Source: Tillandsia leiboldiana
Lineage: Eukaryota; Streptophyta; Magnoliopsida; Poales; Bromeliaceae
Reading direction: 5' to 3'
Assembly: GCA_029204045.2 (NCBI GenBank)
Contig: CM055061.1
Span: 40,262,977 to 40,326,976 of the forward strand
Length of the DNA: 64,000 bases
Positions 21,933 through 32,680 of the stretch are shown here, one piece after another. The notes beneath the pieces were generated by a model. The model saw only the letters and a program-made list of their open reading frames with translations, was not told the origin of the DNA and made no database searches. Position 1 is the stretch's first letter; each line of letters starts with the position of its first letter. A program made the translations under genes and the position numbers.

Positions 21933-24427
21933 AATTACTGCATATGGATTTAATGGGGCCGACTCGTCAACCATCTTTGGGAGGTAAATGGTATATTTTT
22001 TTTTTGGTTGATAATTTCTCTAGGTATTCATGAGTAACTTTTCTAAAAGAGAAAGCGGATACTTTCGACTCTTTTCATGAGGTTTGTCATCGTATTATGA
22101 ATGAAAGAAATGAAAAGATCGTTCGTGTTCGAAGTGATAGAGGTGGAGAATTCATTAATTCTAAATTCATTGATTTTTGCACTTCCAATGGGATAAAACA
22201 TGAATTCTCAGCACCCTATACACCTCAGCAGAATGGTGTTGTTGAGCGCAAAAACAGGGTTGTTCAAGAGATGGCGCGTGTGATGCTTTATAGCCGGAAT
22301 TTACCGTTATATTTTTGGGCTGAAGCTGTGAACACCGCTGTCTATGTAATTAATCGAGTGTATTTGCGCCCTGGAACTTTAAATACACCATATGAGCTGT
22401 GGTTTAGTAGAAAACCGAATATCAAATATTTTCGTATCTTTGGGAGTCGATGTTTCATTCTGCGTGATCGCGAAAACCTTGGTAAGTTCGACTCTCAAAG
22501 CGTCGAAGGGATTTTCATGGGTTATTCTACTAACAGTAGAGCATATCGGGTATTTAACTTGGAATCTAAAATGATGGTAGAGTCTATAAATGTTAAAGTA
22601 GATGAAGCTTTCCACTTTGCTTCTGATAAATCTACCCTTGATATGTCTCTAGATGATGATACTCCTGTAAGTGCATCTTCTCGTAATAACTCTTTCAATA
22701 AAGTTGATGCATCTAATGGTTCTTCAAGTGTATCTAATGTGCAGGAATTATCACATATACCTCCGACTACTCCGTTACCGCAAACACTACGCATCTCCAA
22801 GGATCATCCGGAATCTAACATTATTGGAGACCCACAAGAAGGAGTTAGAACTCGGAGACAGTTGGTTTGTGGAGTCGCATGCTACGTCTCCATGATTGAA
22901 CCAAAGAACATCGATGAAGCTCTTCAGGATGACTACTGGATTGAAGCTATGCAGGAAGAGCTCAATCAGTTCGAACGAAACAAAGTCTGGGAATTAACAA
23001 AGCCTCCGAAGCAACACAATGTGATTGGTACTAAATGGATTTTCAAGAATAAGAAGAACGAGGATGGTACCATCATCAGGAATAAAGCACGCTTAGTTGC
23101 TCAAGGCTATTCTCAAATAAAAGGAATAGACTTTGATGAGACGTTCGCCCCAGTTGCTCGACTCGAGTCAATACGTATATTATTCACTATTGCTTGTCAT
23201 TTTAAAATAAAACTCTTTCAAATGGACGTTAAGAGCGCATTTTTAAATGGGTTTTTAAATGAGGAAGTTTATGTGGCTCAACCGAAAGGTTTTGTAGACT
23301 ATAAACAACCTAACCATGTTTTTCATTTGAAAAAGGCTCTTTACGGTCTAAAACAAGCACCGCGAGCATGGTACGAAAGGCTAACAAAGCACCTACTGGA
23401 AAAGGGCTACACTCGAGGGGGAGCAGACCGGACTCTCTTTGTGAAGCATTATCAAGATAATTTCATTGTAGCACAAATCTATGCCGACGACATTGTATTT
23501 GGTGCAACTAGAGATAATGATGCTTCTAAATTCGCTGAAACCATGGAAAGCGAATTTGAGATGTCCATGATGGGGGAACTGACAAACTTTCTTGGATTAC
23601 AAGTAAAACAAAATGAAGAAGGCATTCATCTATGTCAATCCAAGTATGCAAAGGAGTTGGTGAAGAAATTCGGATTAGAAGATTCTAAAGATTTTTTGAC
23701 TCCTATGGGAACTAGCAATAAGGGATTAGGAAGTGAATCTCTTAGTGAAAGTGTAGACGAGAAGCTTTATCGCAGTATGATTGGAAGTCTACTCTATCTC
23801 ACGGCTAGTCGCCCGGATATATCCTTTAGTTTTGGAATTTGCGCGAGATATCAATCAGCACCAAAGGAGGTTCACCTGAAAGCGGTGAAAAGGATCATCT
23901 GGTACATCAAAGGAACTTTGAATTTCGGAATTTGGTATCCTATGGGAAGCACGCTTGACATTATAGGATATTCAGATGCCGATTGGGCAGGATCTGTGGA
24001 TGATCGGAAGAGCACGAGTGGTGTATGTTTTTATCTTGGCCATTGCCTTGTTGCATGGCATAGTAAAAAGCAAAACTGCATTGCACTCTCGACTGCCGAA
24101 GCGGAATATATTTCAACAGGTAGTTGTTCAACCCAACTCATTTGGATGAAAAGTGTGTTGAGCGACTTCCGAATTTCAGCAACTTCGGTAACAATTCTTT
24201 GTGACAACACAAGTGCTATAAACATTTCTAAAAACCCTGTGTTGCACTCGAGAACAAAACACATTGAACTTAGATATCATTTTCTAAGAGAGCTAGTTGA
24301 ATCAAATATTCTTCAAATTTCCTACATTTCAACTGAAGATCAATTGGCTGACATTTTAACAAAACCTTTGGATCAAAAACGTTTTATTCATTTGCGTAAA
24401 GCAATTGGAATGCTTTCCTGGAAATAA
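21933..24427 (+). pseudogene. pol: E1 pol, 3' portion (integrase core, reverse transcriptase, RNase H)
   Basis: Continues the E1 frame after the E2 insertion. Integrase catalytic D-D-E residues lie in MDLMGP (about 21947), VRSDRGGEFIN (near 22130) and NGVVERKNR (near 22240). One in-frame TGA at 22031-22033 replaces the Trp usual after SRY/T. Reverse transcriptase follows, with KARLVAQGY, MDVKSAFLNG, LKQAPRAWY and catalytic YADD at 23480-23491. RNase H has YSDADWAG, STAEAEY and CDNTSA, then TKPL. The stop is at 24425-24427. Apart from the nonsense codons the frame is open throughout. Confidence 0.92.
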
Positions 24428-25359
24428 CCTCTTTTTGAAACTTTTGCTTAGGTTAGGTTTTGTTTTGTGTTTTTGTTCATTATCTATGCTTAGACATAGA
24501 ACATTAATTGAGCATGTGTTTTATTGACTTTAATAGCATCTTTTCGTTTATTTAGAAATTTATTATGCTTTGGATATCATAATAATTCATTTGATGCAAT
24601 GATCATTTATGTCAATTAAATCATCTTTGTTTTGATAAAAGTCAATTTCTCTCTCAATGATCTCTTGGTATAGTTTTTATCTTATTTGACTATTTAGTCG
24701 AGTATGAAATCGAGATCAATTTTTGGTTGAATACTTTATATTTTAAATAATTGATAGCCAATTGAGGGGGAGTCAAAGAAAAAGTGTTATGCTCAAAAGA
24801 TGTGGAAAGAGTTACATCCTAATGAGGAGTGTGAAAACTACCACCACATGGAGGAAAGTGCTACCACCTCGGTCGTCCGAGTACTGTGTGCAGCTACCAC
24901 ATGTATACCAAGCATGGTTGTTCGAGTTGATTAAATAAAATGCTTTTTGGAATACTTGACTCTGTCAAATTCCAAGGTTGGTATAAGGTGGGGATTTTAT
25001 TGAAAGATGCTCAAAGAGCCACTCCTTACAATAAATTGACTAGATATATTATCTAACTTATCTGGGATTTCAGACATCTATTGATCTTGGTATTTCATTT
25101 TCTTTACCAAATTGATGATTTGATAAAGGCATTACTCATAAGATCATATTAGATGTGATTGAAGTTGTTCAACTTTAAGGGATTTAATTTTTATAAATTT
25201 TCGTTTCATTTGTTGGATATTGTTGATATATTTGACATAATCTATTTCTTGTTGTATGAAACGATATTTTTTATTTAAAGTTGATACACAAAAATGCTTA
25301 CATACTTTTTCTGGATTTTGTGGAATTTTTCTGAATTATTCTGAAGAAAAAAGTTGGAG
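24428..25359 (+). other. E1 post-pol noncoding region with conserved block
   Basis: AT-rich with no supported ORF. 24795-25025 is alignable with the blocks in E2 and E3: GATGTGGAAAGAGTTACATCC, CTACCACCACATG, a GC-rich hairpin CTCGG-TCGT-CCGAG (24868-24881), GGTTGGTATAAGGTGGG and a GCTC-AAA-GAGC hairpin. The E2 and E3 copies lie after gag because pol is deleted there, so the block is retained independently of pol. Confidence 0.7.
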
Positions 25360-25472
25360 CCGATCCGGATTGGACAAGCCGATCCGGATCCCGAACGCAG
25401 GTATTTCCTGCGGGTAGCCGATCCGGACTGTATTCACGATCCGATCCGGATCGCGGCTAGGGTTTTATATAG
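25360..25472 (+). promoter_or_regulatory. E1 internal promoter-like block upstream of ORF3
   Basis: GATCCGGAT palindromes from 25360 to 25454 are of the same type as in the E1 LTR U3. TTTTATATAGA follows at about 25462-25472, then a CT-rich leader. The order palindromes-TATA-leader copies that of the LTR. The equivalent in E3 is at 44281-44500. Confidence 0.6.
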
Positions 25473-25587
25473 AACAAAAGGGTTTTGATTTCTTTTACTT
25501 CAATCTTTTGTTCCTAAGTCTCCAGAGCTTCTCTCTCTAGAATTCATCCATTTTGGAGGCTTCCAAACTCAAGTTCTTCGATTCTAA

Positions 25588-25970
25588 GTAAGTTTTCTTG
25601 ATCAAAATCTCGGTTTTTCACAGTTTTTCATGTTCTTCCTCAAAACGTGATGAAAAGTTTGTATTTTTTTCGTTTTGGATTGGTTTTTGATCAAATTTCT
25701 TTTAAAATAAGAACTCTGGGTATATTAGTTTTGATTATATGCTAGGTATTCTCCTGATTAACGGATTCTTAGGCTTCGATTTCTAAAAATTCGGTTTTGG
25801 GGCATATAATAGGAATTTCTGAAAATCATGGGATTGATCTATTTTTAAAATTCTTTTTGGAAAACTAATTTGATTCTTAGTCTCTCTACACGATAATGAT
25901 TGTTTGGTGCAATTTTTCAAAATTTTGAAAATAGACAATTTTTGTCGTATTCTTGAGTTGTTGCTCACAG
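25588..25970 (+). other. Candidate 5'-UTR intron of E1 ORF3
   Basis: Donor GTAAGTTTTC at 25588 and acceptor TTGCTCACAG ending at 25970, 383 bp, AT-rich. The ORF3 start follows at 26000. E3 has a candidate intron of similar size with a GTAAGTTTC donor at the same relative position. Confidence 0.5.
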
Positions 25971-25999
25971 GATTCTCCTCTTCACAAACAATAGCAACA

Positions 26000-27442
26000 A
26001 TGGCGTTTGTATGGATAATCTTCCTTTTGGTTGCTATGGTGCACACGAGAGCGACTAACAAACCCAAAAGGGCGAAGAAAGCTCGGGACAATTCGGAGAC
26101 CGAGACCGAAACCGAAACAGATTCCATTGGTTGGGATGAGCTTCAGGTTGAAGCAACTGCTCCCACTGCTTCGAAAGGGAAAGCCCCTGCAGAAACGTCA
26201 AAGGCAAAGACTCCGCCTACCGCCGCTGAAAAAGGGAAAGCCCCTATGGAAACAAGCCCGTTAAAGCCAAAGAAGAAGAGTGTTGCAAGAAAGAGAGGGA
26301 GTGCTCGAGGAATATCCATAGAGGAGCCACTTGCTAGCCAGCCTCCTCGATAAGATTTTATCAGCTCTGCAAGGATCAAGGATTTTGAGAAAAGGGAGTG
26401 CATTGGCGAAAGGCATGTCAATATCAAAGCACTGAAAGAACGATCTACACTCTTTGGGACTCTGTATGAACAGACTGGTCTTGGCCCCATCTGCAGTTTC
26501 CCTGAGTCCACTGGGTATTGTCTCCATTCCGTAAGAATGTTTTATCAAAATGCTTCAAGTCTAATTGATCAGGAGGACGGACGTCGGGAATTTCAAACAT
26601 CAGTTAAAAATGTCAAGATCAAAGTCACACCTCGACTGATTGGAGAGGTGTTAGGGATGAAGGCCAGAGTTGATGGACCTCATTATCTGAAAAGTCAAAT
26701 CTTCTCCACCAACTCCTGGAGAGTGGTAGTTGATGGAATTTGTCTTCCAGATACTCTGTCGACAGGAAATTCCGTCTTTTCAAAAGAGCTTCGACCGGAG
26801 TATCGCTATGTGAACTTCATTGTTTGCTATAACATTCTTCCAAACATGAATACAAAGGTTCTTCGATGGGACAGAATGTTATTTCTTTATCTTCTTGGAA
26901 ACCCCGCAGCGGCAATGGGAGCAAATTTAAACATTCCTTACCTCATCTAGTCAAGGATGGCACGCTATGTGGAACATGCTCACCCTACAGAGAGACTCCC
27001 CTATCCTATGATAATTATGCGCATCTTTCGGAAATTTAAAGTCGACACAAGTGCGAGCTCCTACATGCACAGTCTAGGAACAATCAATGAAACGACAATA
27101 GTGAAGTCTCTCTCCACGAAACAAGATGAGCCCCCATCACCTCCTCGCCGACGAAAAGCACAACCACAAGCAACAACCTCTGCACCGCAAGCAACACCTC
27201 CAGTCCCACCAGCACAAGCAGCACAACAAGCACCTCCATCAACTTCCGATGATGATGCATCGGTTACCTCAATCTATAAAGAACAATAGCGTCTCTCCAA
27301 CGGGCAAGAACGCATGTCTAACGAGTTCGTTCAGATGAAAGAGGATCTTAGAGAGGTTAAGAAAGAGCAAGCTTCAATGAACAAGCGCATCAAGAAAATA
27401 TTTCAGAAGCTAGGATGCATCAGTTCTGACGATTCTGCATAA
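26000..27442 (+). pseudogene. E1 ORF3 (Sirevirus 'env-like'/plant transposon-protein type), three in-frame stops
   Basis: A single frame from ATG 26000 to TAA 27440-27442, interrupted by stops at 26351 (TAA), 26948 (TAG in place of Trp) and 27287 (TAG), with no frameshift. It has a hydrophobic leader (MAFVWIIFLLVAM), a Lys/Glu/Thr-rich low-complexity part, then a globular domain starting CIGERHVN and including LRPEYRYVNFIVCYNIL and LRWDRMLFLYLLGNP, a Pro/Gln-rich stretch and a short C-terminal coiled coil. It is homologous to the intact ORF at 44985-46349. The domain recalls the Pfam 'putative plant transposon protein' family, from memory. Its function is unknown. An alternative start is the Met at residue 13 (MVHTRATN). 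Confidence 0.75.
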
Positions 27443-28108
27443 TGTTTTATTCTAATCTTCTCTTTTGCAGGTTTTATGTTATTCCCTCTTAAGCTCTCTA
27501 ACTTTTGAAACTGTTTTAACTCTTCCTTCTTCTGTAATTTTGGCTAACTTTAGTGACAAAAAGGGGAAGAGAGTGAGAAGAACGTTACACTTTGAACAAT
27601 GTTTGTGAGAAGAACGTTAAACTTTGAACAACTTTGAAACTTGAAGGTAAGTATCACAACTTTTGGTTTTGTATTGTGATTGCATGCATGTCTTGACTAA
27701 CTATTCGACTAACTATTTGGGCATGTAATATTACTAACAAGTTGTTTGATTACTAACAAAGTTATGACATTTTGAATTTTACTGCTTAGAAGATATGTCG
27801 ATGTTTGATTGTGATCTTATTACATATCTGAATTCGTGAATGTCATGGTGAGTATAAACTCTATCTCTGTTAGGTTTTGAATGCTAAATATTCTTGAGGT
27901 ATCTAATGATCTCTTTTGTCAAGAATGATTTCTTTTTGCAGAGAGTGCAGATGTCTAAGTCTAGAGTCTGTTTTAGGAGTTTATCTCATGTATTTAATTT
28001 TGGATCTCCATTGTAAATTTTTGTTGTATGGTGATAGTAACAAAAATATCTTTTTGAATTTTCTTAAGTGGATTTGTGTTTTGTCACGAAACCGCCAAAG
28101 GGGGAGAT
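27443..28108 (+). other. E1 3' noncoding region and polypurine tracts
   Basis: AT-rich. ACAAAAAGGGGAAGAG near 27557 is an upstream polypurine tract. CCAAAGGGGGAGAT at 28095-28108 lies directly before the 3' LTR and is the likely plus-strand primer. Repeated tracts are a Sirevirus hallmark. Confidence 0.75.
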
Positions 28109-29369
28109 TGTTAAGGAATTTGTTTTGGCGCATTTCGTGAAAGTATTGAGTCTTGAAGATTGAAGATGAAGAAGTTTGGATCATATAACTCAATCTCAAG
28201 AAAGAAGAATTCAAAAGGATCAGGTATGTTTAACTAATTATTTTTGGTGATCCGAATACTTCTTATAGTGTAGAAACACTTGGATGAATTTTTAATTGCA
28301 TAAAAATCAAAAACTGGACATGGGACATGTTCAGGATCCGGATCAGACACAGCAATCCGGATCCCGAAGGGTGTTGATTCATACGCAAATCCAATCCGGA
28401 TCCAAGCCATTTCTGATCCGGATCCCGAATATTGGTTTTTGCTGAAATGTATGAACGATCCGGATCAGGCATTTCAATCCGGATCCCGAACCTTTGTTTT
28501 CTGGAAATTGTCTGTTTCGTTACGACAATCCGGATCGCCGTAAATCCGATCCGGATCGTCGTCCTGTAAAATTCCAGAAAAGGTTAGTTTTTGATTCTTA
28601 TCCTCTTCCAACAGTTTCTAACCTATAAATAAACCCTATGATTCTTTTTCTAGGGTAAGCCGCATAAGCCATAAAAGCCGAATAAAACGAAAGACGGCCA
28701 TATAAATCCACCTATAGAGAAGAAAGGAAATCAATAGATTTAATCCTATGTTTCTTCATCTATATTGATTGATTTGATTCTAGGGTTTCATACTCAGATT
28801 TTGAGTAGAATCAAATCAATGAATACTTAGATGGTATTTCCGATCTATTTCTAATCTAAGTATTCGGCGGATCATCACCACCCAAAAAACAACGATTTCC
28901 CCAAAATCGGCGCGTGGACTCGCGTGGCCTTGTGGATTCAAGGTGCTACCACTCTCGTGGATTCGGAGCGAGGTACGTTCGTGGATTCGAGACGTGCTAC
29001 TGGGTGAAGACCGTGGATTCGGTCAGACGTCGTGGATTCGGCGTTGGACGCAGATCGTGGATTCGAGAAGCGTTGCGGAGCGAGCGGAGAAGATCAGCTA
29101 GGAGCGTATGGAAAATGGTTGAGTCGTCTGTGAGTACGGTATATCACCTTTGTACGTGTTATAATTCTAGTGGATTTCACCGTGTTATCGGTCCCGTGGT
29201 TTTTTACTTCGGTTTGGAGTTTTCCACGTAAAAATCTTGCGTGTTATTTTTTATTTCCGCATTGGGTTTTATTGTGCAACAATTTTTGAGTGTTTAAACG
29301 TTTACACCTATTCACCCCCCTCTAGGTATTTTTTCCCCTATTTAGATCCATATTATGCATAACCCGACA
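28109..29369 (+). repeat. E1 3' LTR
   Basis: 1,261 bp, full-length match to 6070-7330 with about 21 hand-counted differences. It is followed by the target-site duplication ACAAC (29370-29374). The hairpin array is at about 28911-29069. Confidence 0.93.
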
Positions 29370-29374
29370 ACAAC

Positions 29375-29904
29375 CATCCGCAAGCAGCCGAAAATCGGCT
29401 GGACCACCGGACGTAAGATCCCGGATCGGTAGGTCACTAATAGGGGTTTATCCAAAAGAGGCCCCATCAGAACTCGAAGATGGAGAGAAACCCCTATCGG
29501 CTGGCGTTGAATTGCCGCCAGTTTCAGATTGAAAGATTGCCTCGAAAGTATCCTTAGAGACGAAAAAGCTACTACCAGAGCATTGTTGTAGCAATGGCTT
29601 AAGGATTGTCATGAGGAAAAAAAAGACAAAGAAAGCTGCAATTGGGGAGGCCTTTTTATAGGCCAGCGAAAAAGAGCAGAGCGGTAGCAAACGCTTTGAA
29701 ATTGGCAGCTTTATATCTGGAAACGGCGAAGGAAAGATTTGCCGAGAATCGAGCAGAATCAGCGCGTGCCGGCGAATCCCTCGGGAAGGGAGAAAGTGTC
29801 CCGCCAAGATACTGGAAGATCGTGGGTATCGATATATGTGCCAGAAGTTGACTCATTTTCGACAATCGTCTGAACGGCACGTCAGGCGATTGCCGAGGAG
29901 GCAT
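29375..29904 (-). other. Possible Tat-lineage Gypsy 3' region with antisense promoter and short ORF
   Basis: The minus strand has a TATA box (TATAAAAAGG, 29651-29660) followed by a 54-codon ORF (29612 down to 29448) starting MTILKPLLQQ and rich in Ser/Asp at its end. Tat/Retand/Grande Gypsy elements are known for an antisense accessory gene with its own promoter just before the 3' LTR, and the LTR-like sequence at 29905 fits that layout. A purine-rich GAGGAGG precedes 29905. The ORF is short, and the region is truncated by E1. Confidence 0.4.
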
Positions 29905-31320
29905 TGTTAATACCAAAATTTTCTGCCACAAGAGGAAGCGACACGTAGCGTCAATCATCAGTTGAAAGACATCAGTCGATAGAGGTTTGAGTCAACAAAG
30001 AGGGACTCGTGGCTCGATTGAGACTAGCCCCGCGGACGGAGGCTTGCAGCACGCGATGTACCATCGGTTGGAGGCATCAACCGATAGGAGAAGCAATCGA
30101 TGCAAAGATTATCACATCATTCAGGGCTGACTGTGGGTTTGAAGGAAGGTATCTGACTTCCCCATTCAGACAACGAAGCAGGTGGAGTCAGAATCAACCT
30201 TCAGTTGATCGAGCCGAAGAAGAAAAGACCCACATCTTGGTCCAGATCAGTCTTAGGTGCACAACAGTACCGTACGAGGCACACGCCGTCGGACGAAGAC
30301 ACCAGCCGACAGAAGGACGGGTCAGCCAAAGAAGGGTCTGCGTCTGGATCCGGACCAATCCTAGTCACGACGCAAAAAAGGCCATCGACTGAAGGCACCG
30401 GTCGATGGGAGAATCAACCGACGAGAGAGGCGGTCAATAGGAAGATCATCGTCTCATCCAGGATCGTCCCTCGGCTGAAGAAAGCTATCGGACCGCCTCA
30501 GTCAAGCGACGAAAGAGGCGAAGTCAAGGTCAATCCTCAGCTGGTCTAAGCTGCAGAAGGAAAGATCTTGAATGGAATAAAGGCAAGGTTCAGGCGCAAA
30601 TCTCGCAACGGACTCGGAACGACAAGCGACATCCAGTATTAGAATGCGCCGAGGATTACGTTCCGGTGCGACGATTGGGGAATGAATCTGGACAGAAAGA
30701 CAACTGATATCCTTTGGAGGGGAGTAAACTCAAAGGGAAGTAGTTGAGAAATTTATGATGATTCCTCTTAGATCATGCCGATTTCTAAAATCGACGGTTA
30801 CATACCTTGGTTCGAAACTGTATAAATAGGCGAACCAACGAAGGAAAAGGGGTCCGACAATCTCGTAAGCCCAGTACCACCCCAGACTCTTTATTTATTA
30901 ACTTAACTTTTTATACCTACATTTACTGCTTTCTTAGGAGTATGCTTAATTGTAATCTTTCTATCTCTATCTTCTTTCTTATATCCCCTTCCCAAGCAAT
31001 ATAAAGATATAATCGGCCAATCAGCCGTGTAATTTTTGTACCTTGTTCTTGTTCTTTAAAGTTATAATCGGCTCCTCAGCCGTGTCATTATCATTTCATT
31101 CGGTTCGGCTACTCTAAGTTGAACCCAGCAATCCCTCTCAACCTCCGTAAACCCGATTAGGCTATCCTAAGCCGAATGGTCATAAGAGTTACCAGAGGAG
31201 AATCTGGCCGAGCGGATTCCTCCTCGGCCCGATCACTTGATCTGTTGGCACGCGACGCATTCGACATCTTTGATGGTCATCCCCAGGGGCCGATCGCAGT
31301 GCAGCCACTTTTTGGCACAA
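29905..31320 (+). repeat. LTR of a Tat-like Gypsy element
   Basis: Begins TGTTAATACC at 29905. TATAAATA is at 30821-30828, then a C/T-rich leader and a U5 with repeated TCGGC(C/T) words. The 3' boundary is uncertain. TGGCACGCCCAATGAGA at 31331, resembling the sequence after Tat-type LTRs (TGGCACGCCC(A/G)GTGGGA), suggests the LTR ends within the preceding 20 bases. 29930-30800 has no supported ORF. Confidence 0.55.
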
Positions 31321-31330
31321 ACTACTTTCT

Positions 31331-31452
31331 TGGCACGCCCAATGAGATCCTCAGGTAATTTTTACCTAATTCTACCACAAGCATGTCACAGTTTCCAGAA
31401 CCATGCGGAGAATCGGCATTACCGGAGCCATCTCTGTCAGAGTTGTATGGGC

Positions 31453-31460
<8 letters not shown>
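31331..31460 (+). pseudogene. PBS-like site and start of a gag-like ORF (Tat-like element), truncated
   Basis: TGGCACGCCCAATGAGATC (31331 on) resembles the Tat/Ogre PBS region. ATG at 31383 opens 25 codons (MSQFPEPCGESALPEPSLSE) and stops at the edge of the MITE. That would be a Gag N-terminus cut by the insertion. Length and match are too small for certainty. Confidence 0.35.
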
Positions 31461-31758
<298 letters not shown>

Positions 31759-32600
31759 AAGTAAGTGGTTGGTAGAATAGAATGATCTAAGGGATGAAAT
31801 TACTCAAAGGGTAGATCTAACGATAGAAAACTTACAAGCACCTCTCGAAAGGAGAGCCCTAGCCTGGACGCCAAAGTCGTGGCTTCGGATGAGAACTTCG
31901 CTTGTTTCGAGCAGTTCATATTGTAATAGTACTGACTTTTTAATTTTTGATATTAGAATAAAGTTAGTTTTTAGGTAAATTCTTGGCTTTGGTTTCGTTT
32001 GGAATTTTGTGTTGTTAGCGCCGTAATATTGTAGAGCTCGTTGAACGGAGAACGGTGGTGCGATCGGATTGAAAATCTAACTTACGGATCTCCCGGAATG
32101 ATGTATTGACGTTAGCGGGCCCGAAAAGATAAGTTTCAGGATTTTTGATACCCGTTAAGGTTTTTAGTGCATCGTGATCCATATTAGAGGTTATAGGACG
32201 TTTCGGAAGTTTGGCACGCTTATCGAGAAAAACTGGTAAAAATCTTATATAAATATCATGGGATTTGGGACGTTCATACGTACACAAAAATAAAAGAGAA
32301 AACCCTAATTTTCGTTTATTTCCCCAAAAAGATTTTAAAGATTGGATTTTCTCTTCTTCCTCATTGTGCGTGCCAGAGACCAAAATCGAAAACATCATCA
32401 TCGTCGGAGATCGGATCAGAAAACACCGTCGGAGATCGAAGTCGCTTCGTGTTCCGCCGTCGTAGCGAGGTTAGTTCTGTCATTCGTTGGTTTTTGTTCG
32501 TTTCGTGAGGTTTTCCGTCGGAGCGGAGGGGAGGTTGGCGGAGTCGTTGGGTGGAGCTGTATGATGGTCGTTGATGGTGGATTCGCTGCCGCTTGGTGCC

Positions 32601-32680
32601 CTAGCAGAGCCGCCGCCGTCGCAGGATGCCCTAGCCGAGCCGCCGCCGTCGCAGGATGCCCTAGCCAAGCCACCGCCGTG
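32601..32680. repeat. GC-rich minisatellite in Tekay A LTR
   Basis: A 30-bp unit beginning CTAGC(A/C)(G/A)AGCCGCCGCCGTC is repeated 2.7 times. It lies downstream of the LTR TATA box, the same relative place as the minisatellites at 51640-51990 and 57890-58340. Confidence 0.85.

Larger units (their letters stand above)
6070..29369 (+). mobile_element. E1: Sirevirus-type Ty1/copia retrotransposon, nearly complete, carrying nested E2
   Basis: Two 1,261-bp LTRs (6070-7330 and 28109-29369) start TGTTAAGG and end CCCGACA. They are flanked by the perfect target-site duplication ACAAC. The order is LTR, PBS, gag-pol in one frame, noncoding block, internal promoter, ORF3, polypurine tract, LTR. Without the 11.9-kb E2 insertion and its duplication, E1 is about 11.36 kb, long as expected for Sireviruses. 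Gag-pol is broken by two in-frame TGA codons and ORF3 by three stops, with no frameshift found. By hand count the LTRs differ at about 21 sites (near 1.7%), almost all transitions, so the insertion is fairly recent. Confidence 0.92.

Noticed and set aside
22379..22800. Minus-strand ORFs inside E1 pol
   Set aside because: Shadows of the conserved plus-strand pol frame.
7364..24427. Treating E1 gag-pol as a functional CDS
   Set aside because: Two in-frame TGA codons (8165, 22031) and the E2 insertion interrupt it.
29642..30549. Plus-strand ORFs at 29642-29851, 30009-30392 and 30205-30549
   Set aside because: They overlap each other in different frames within U3 of the Tat-like LTR and show no domain.
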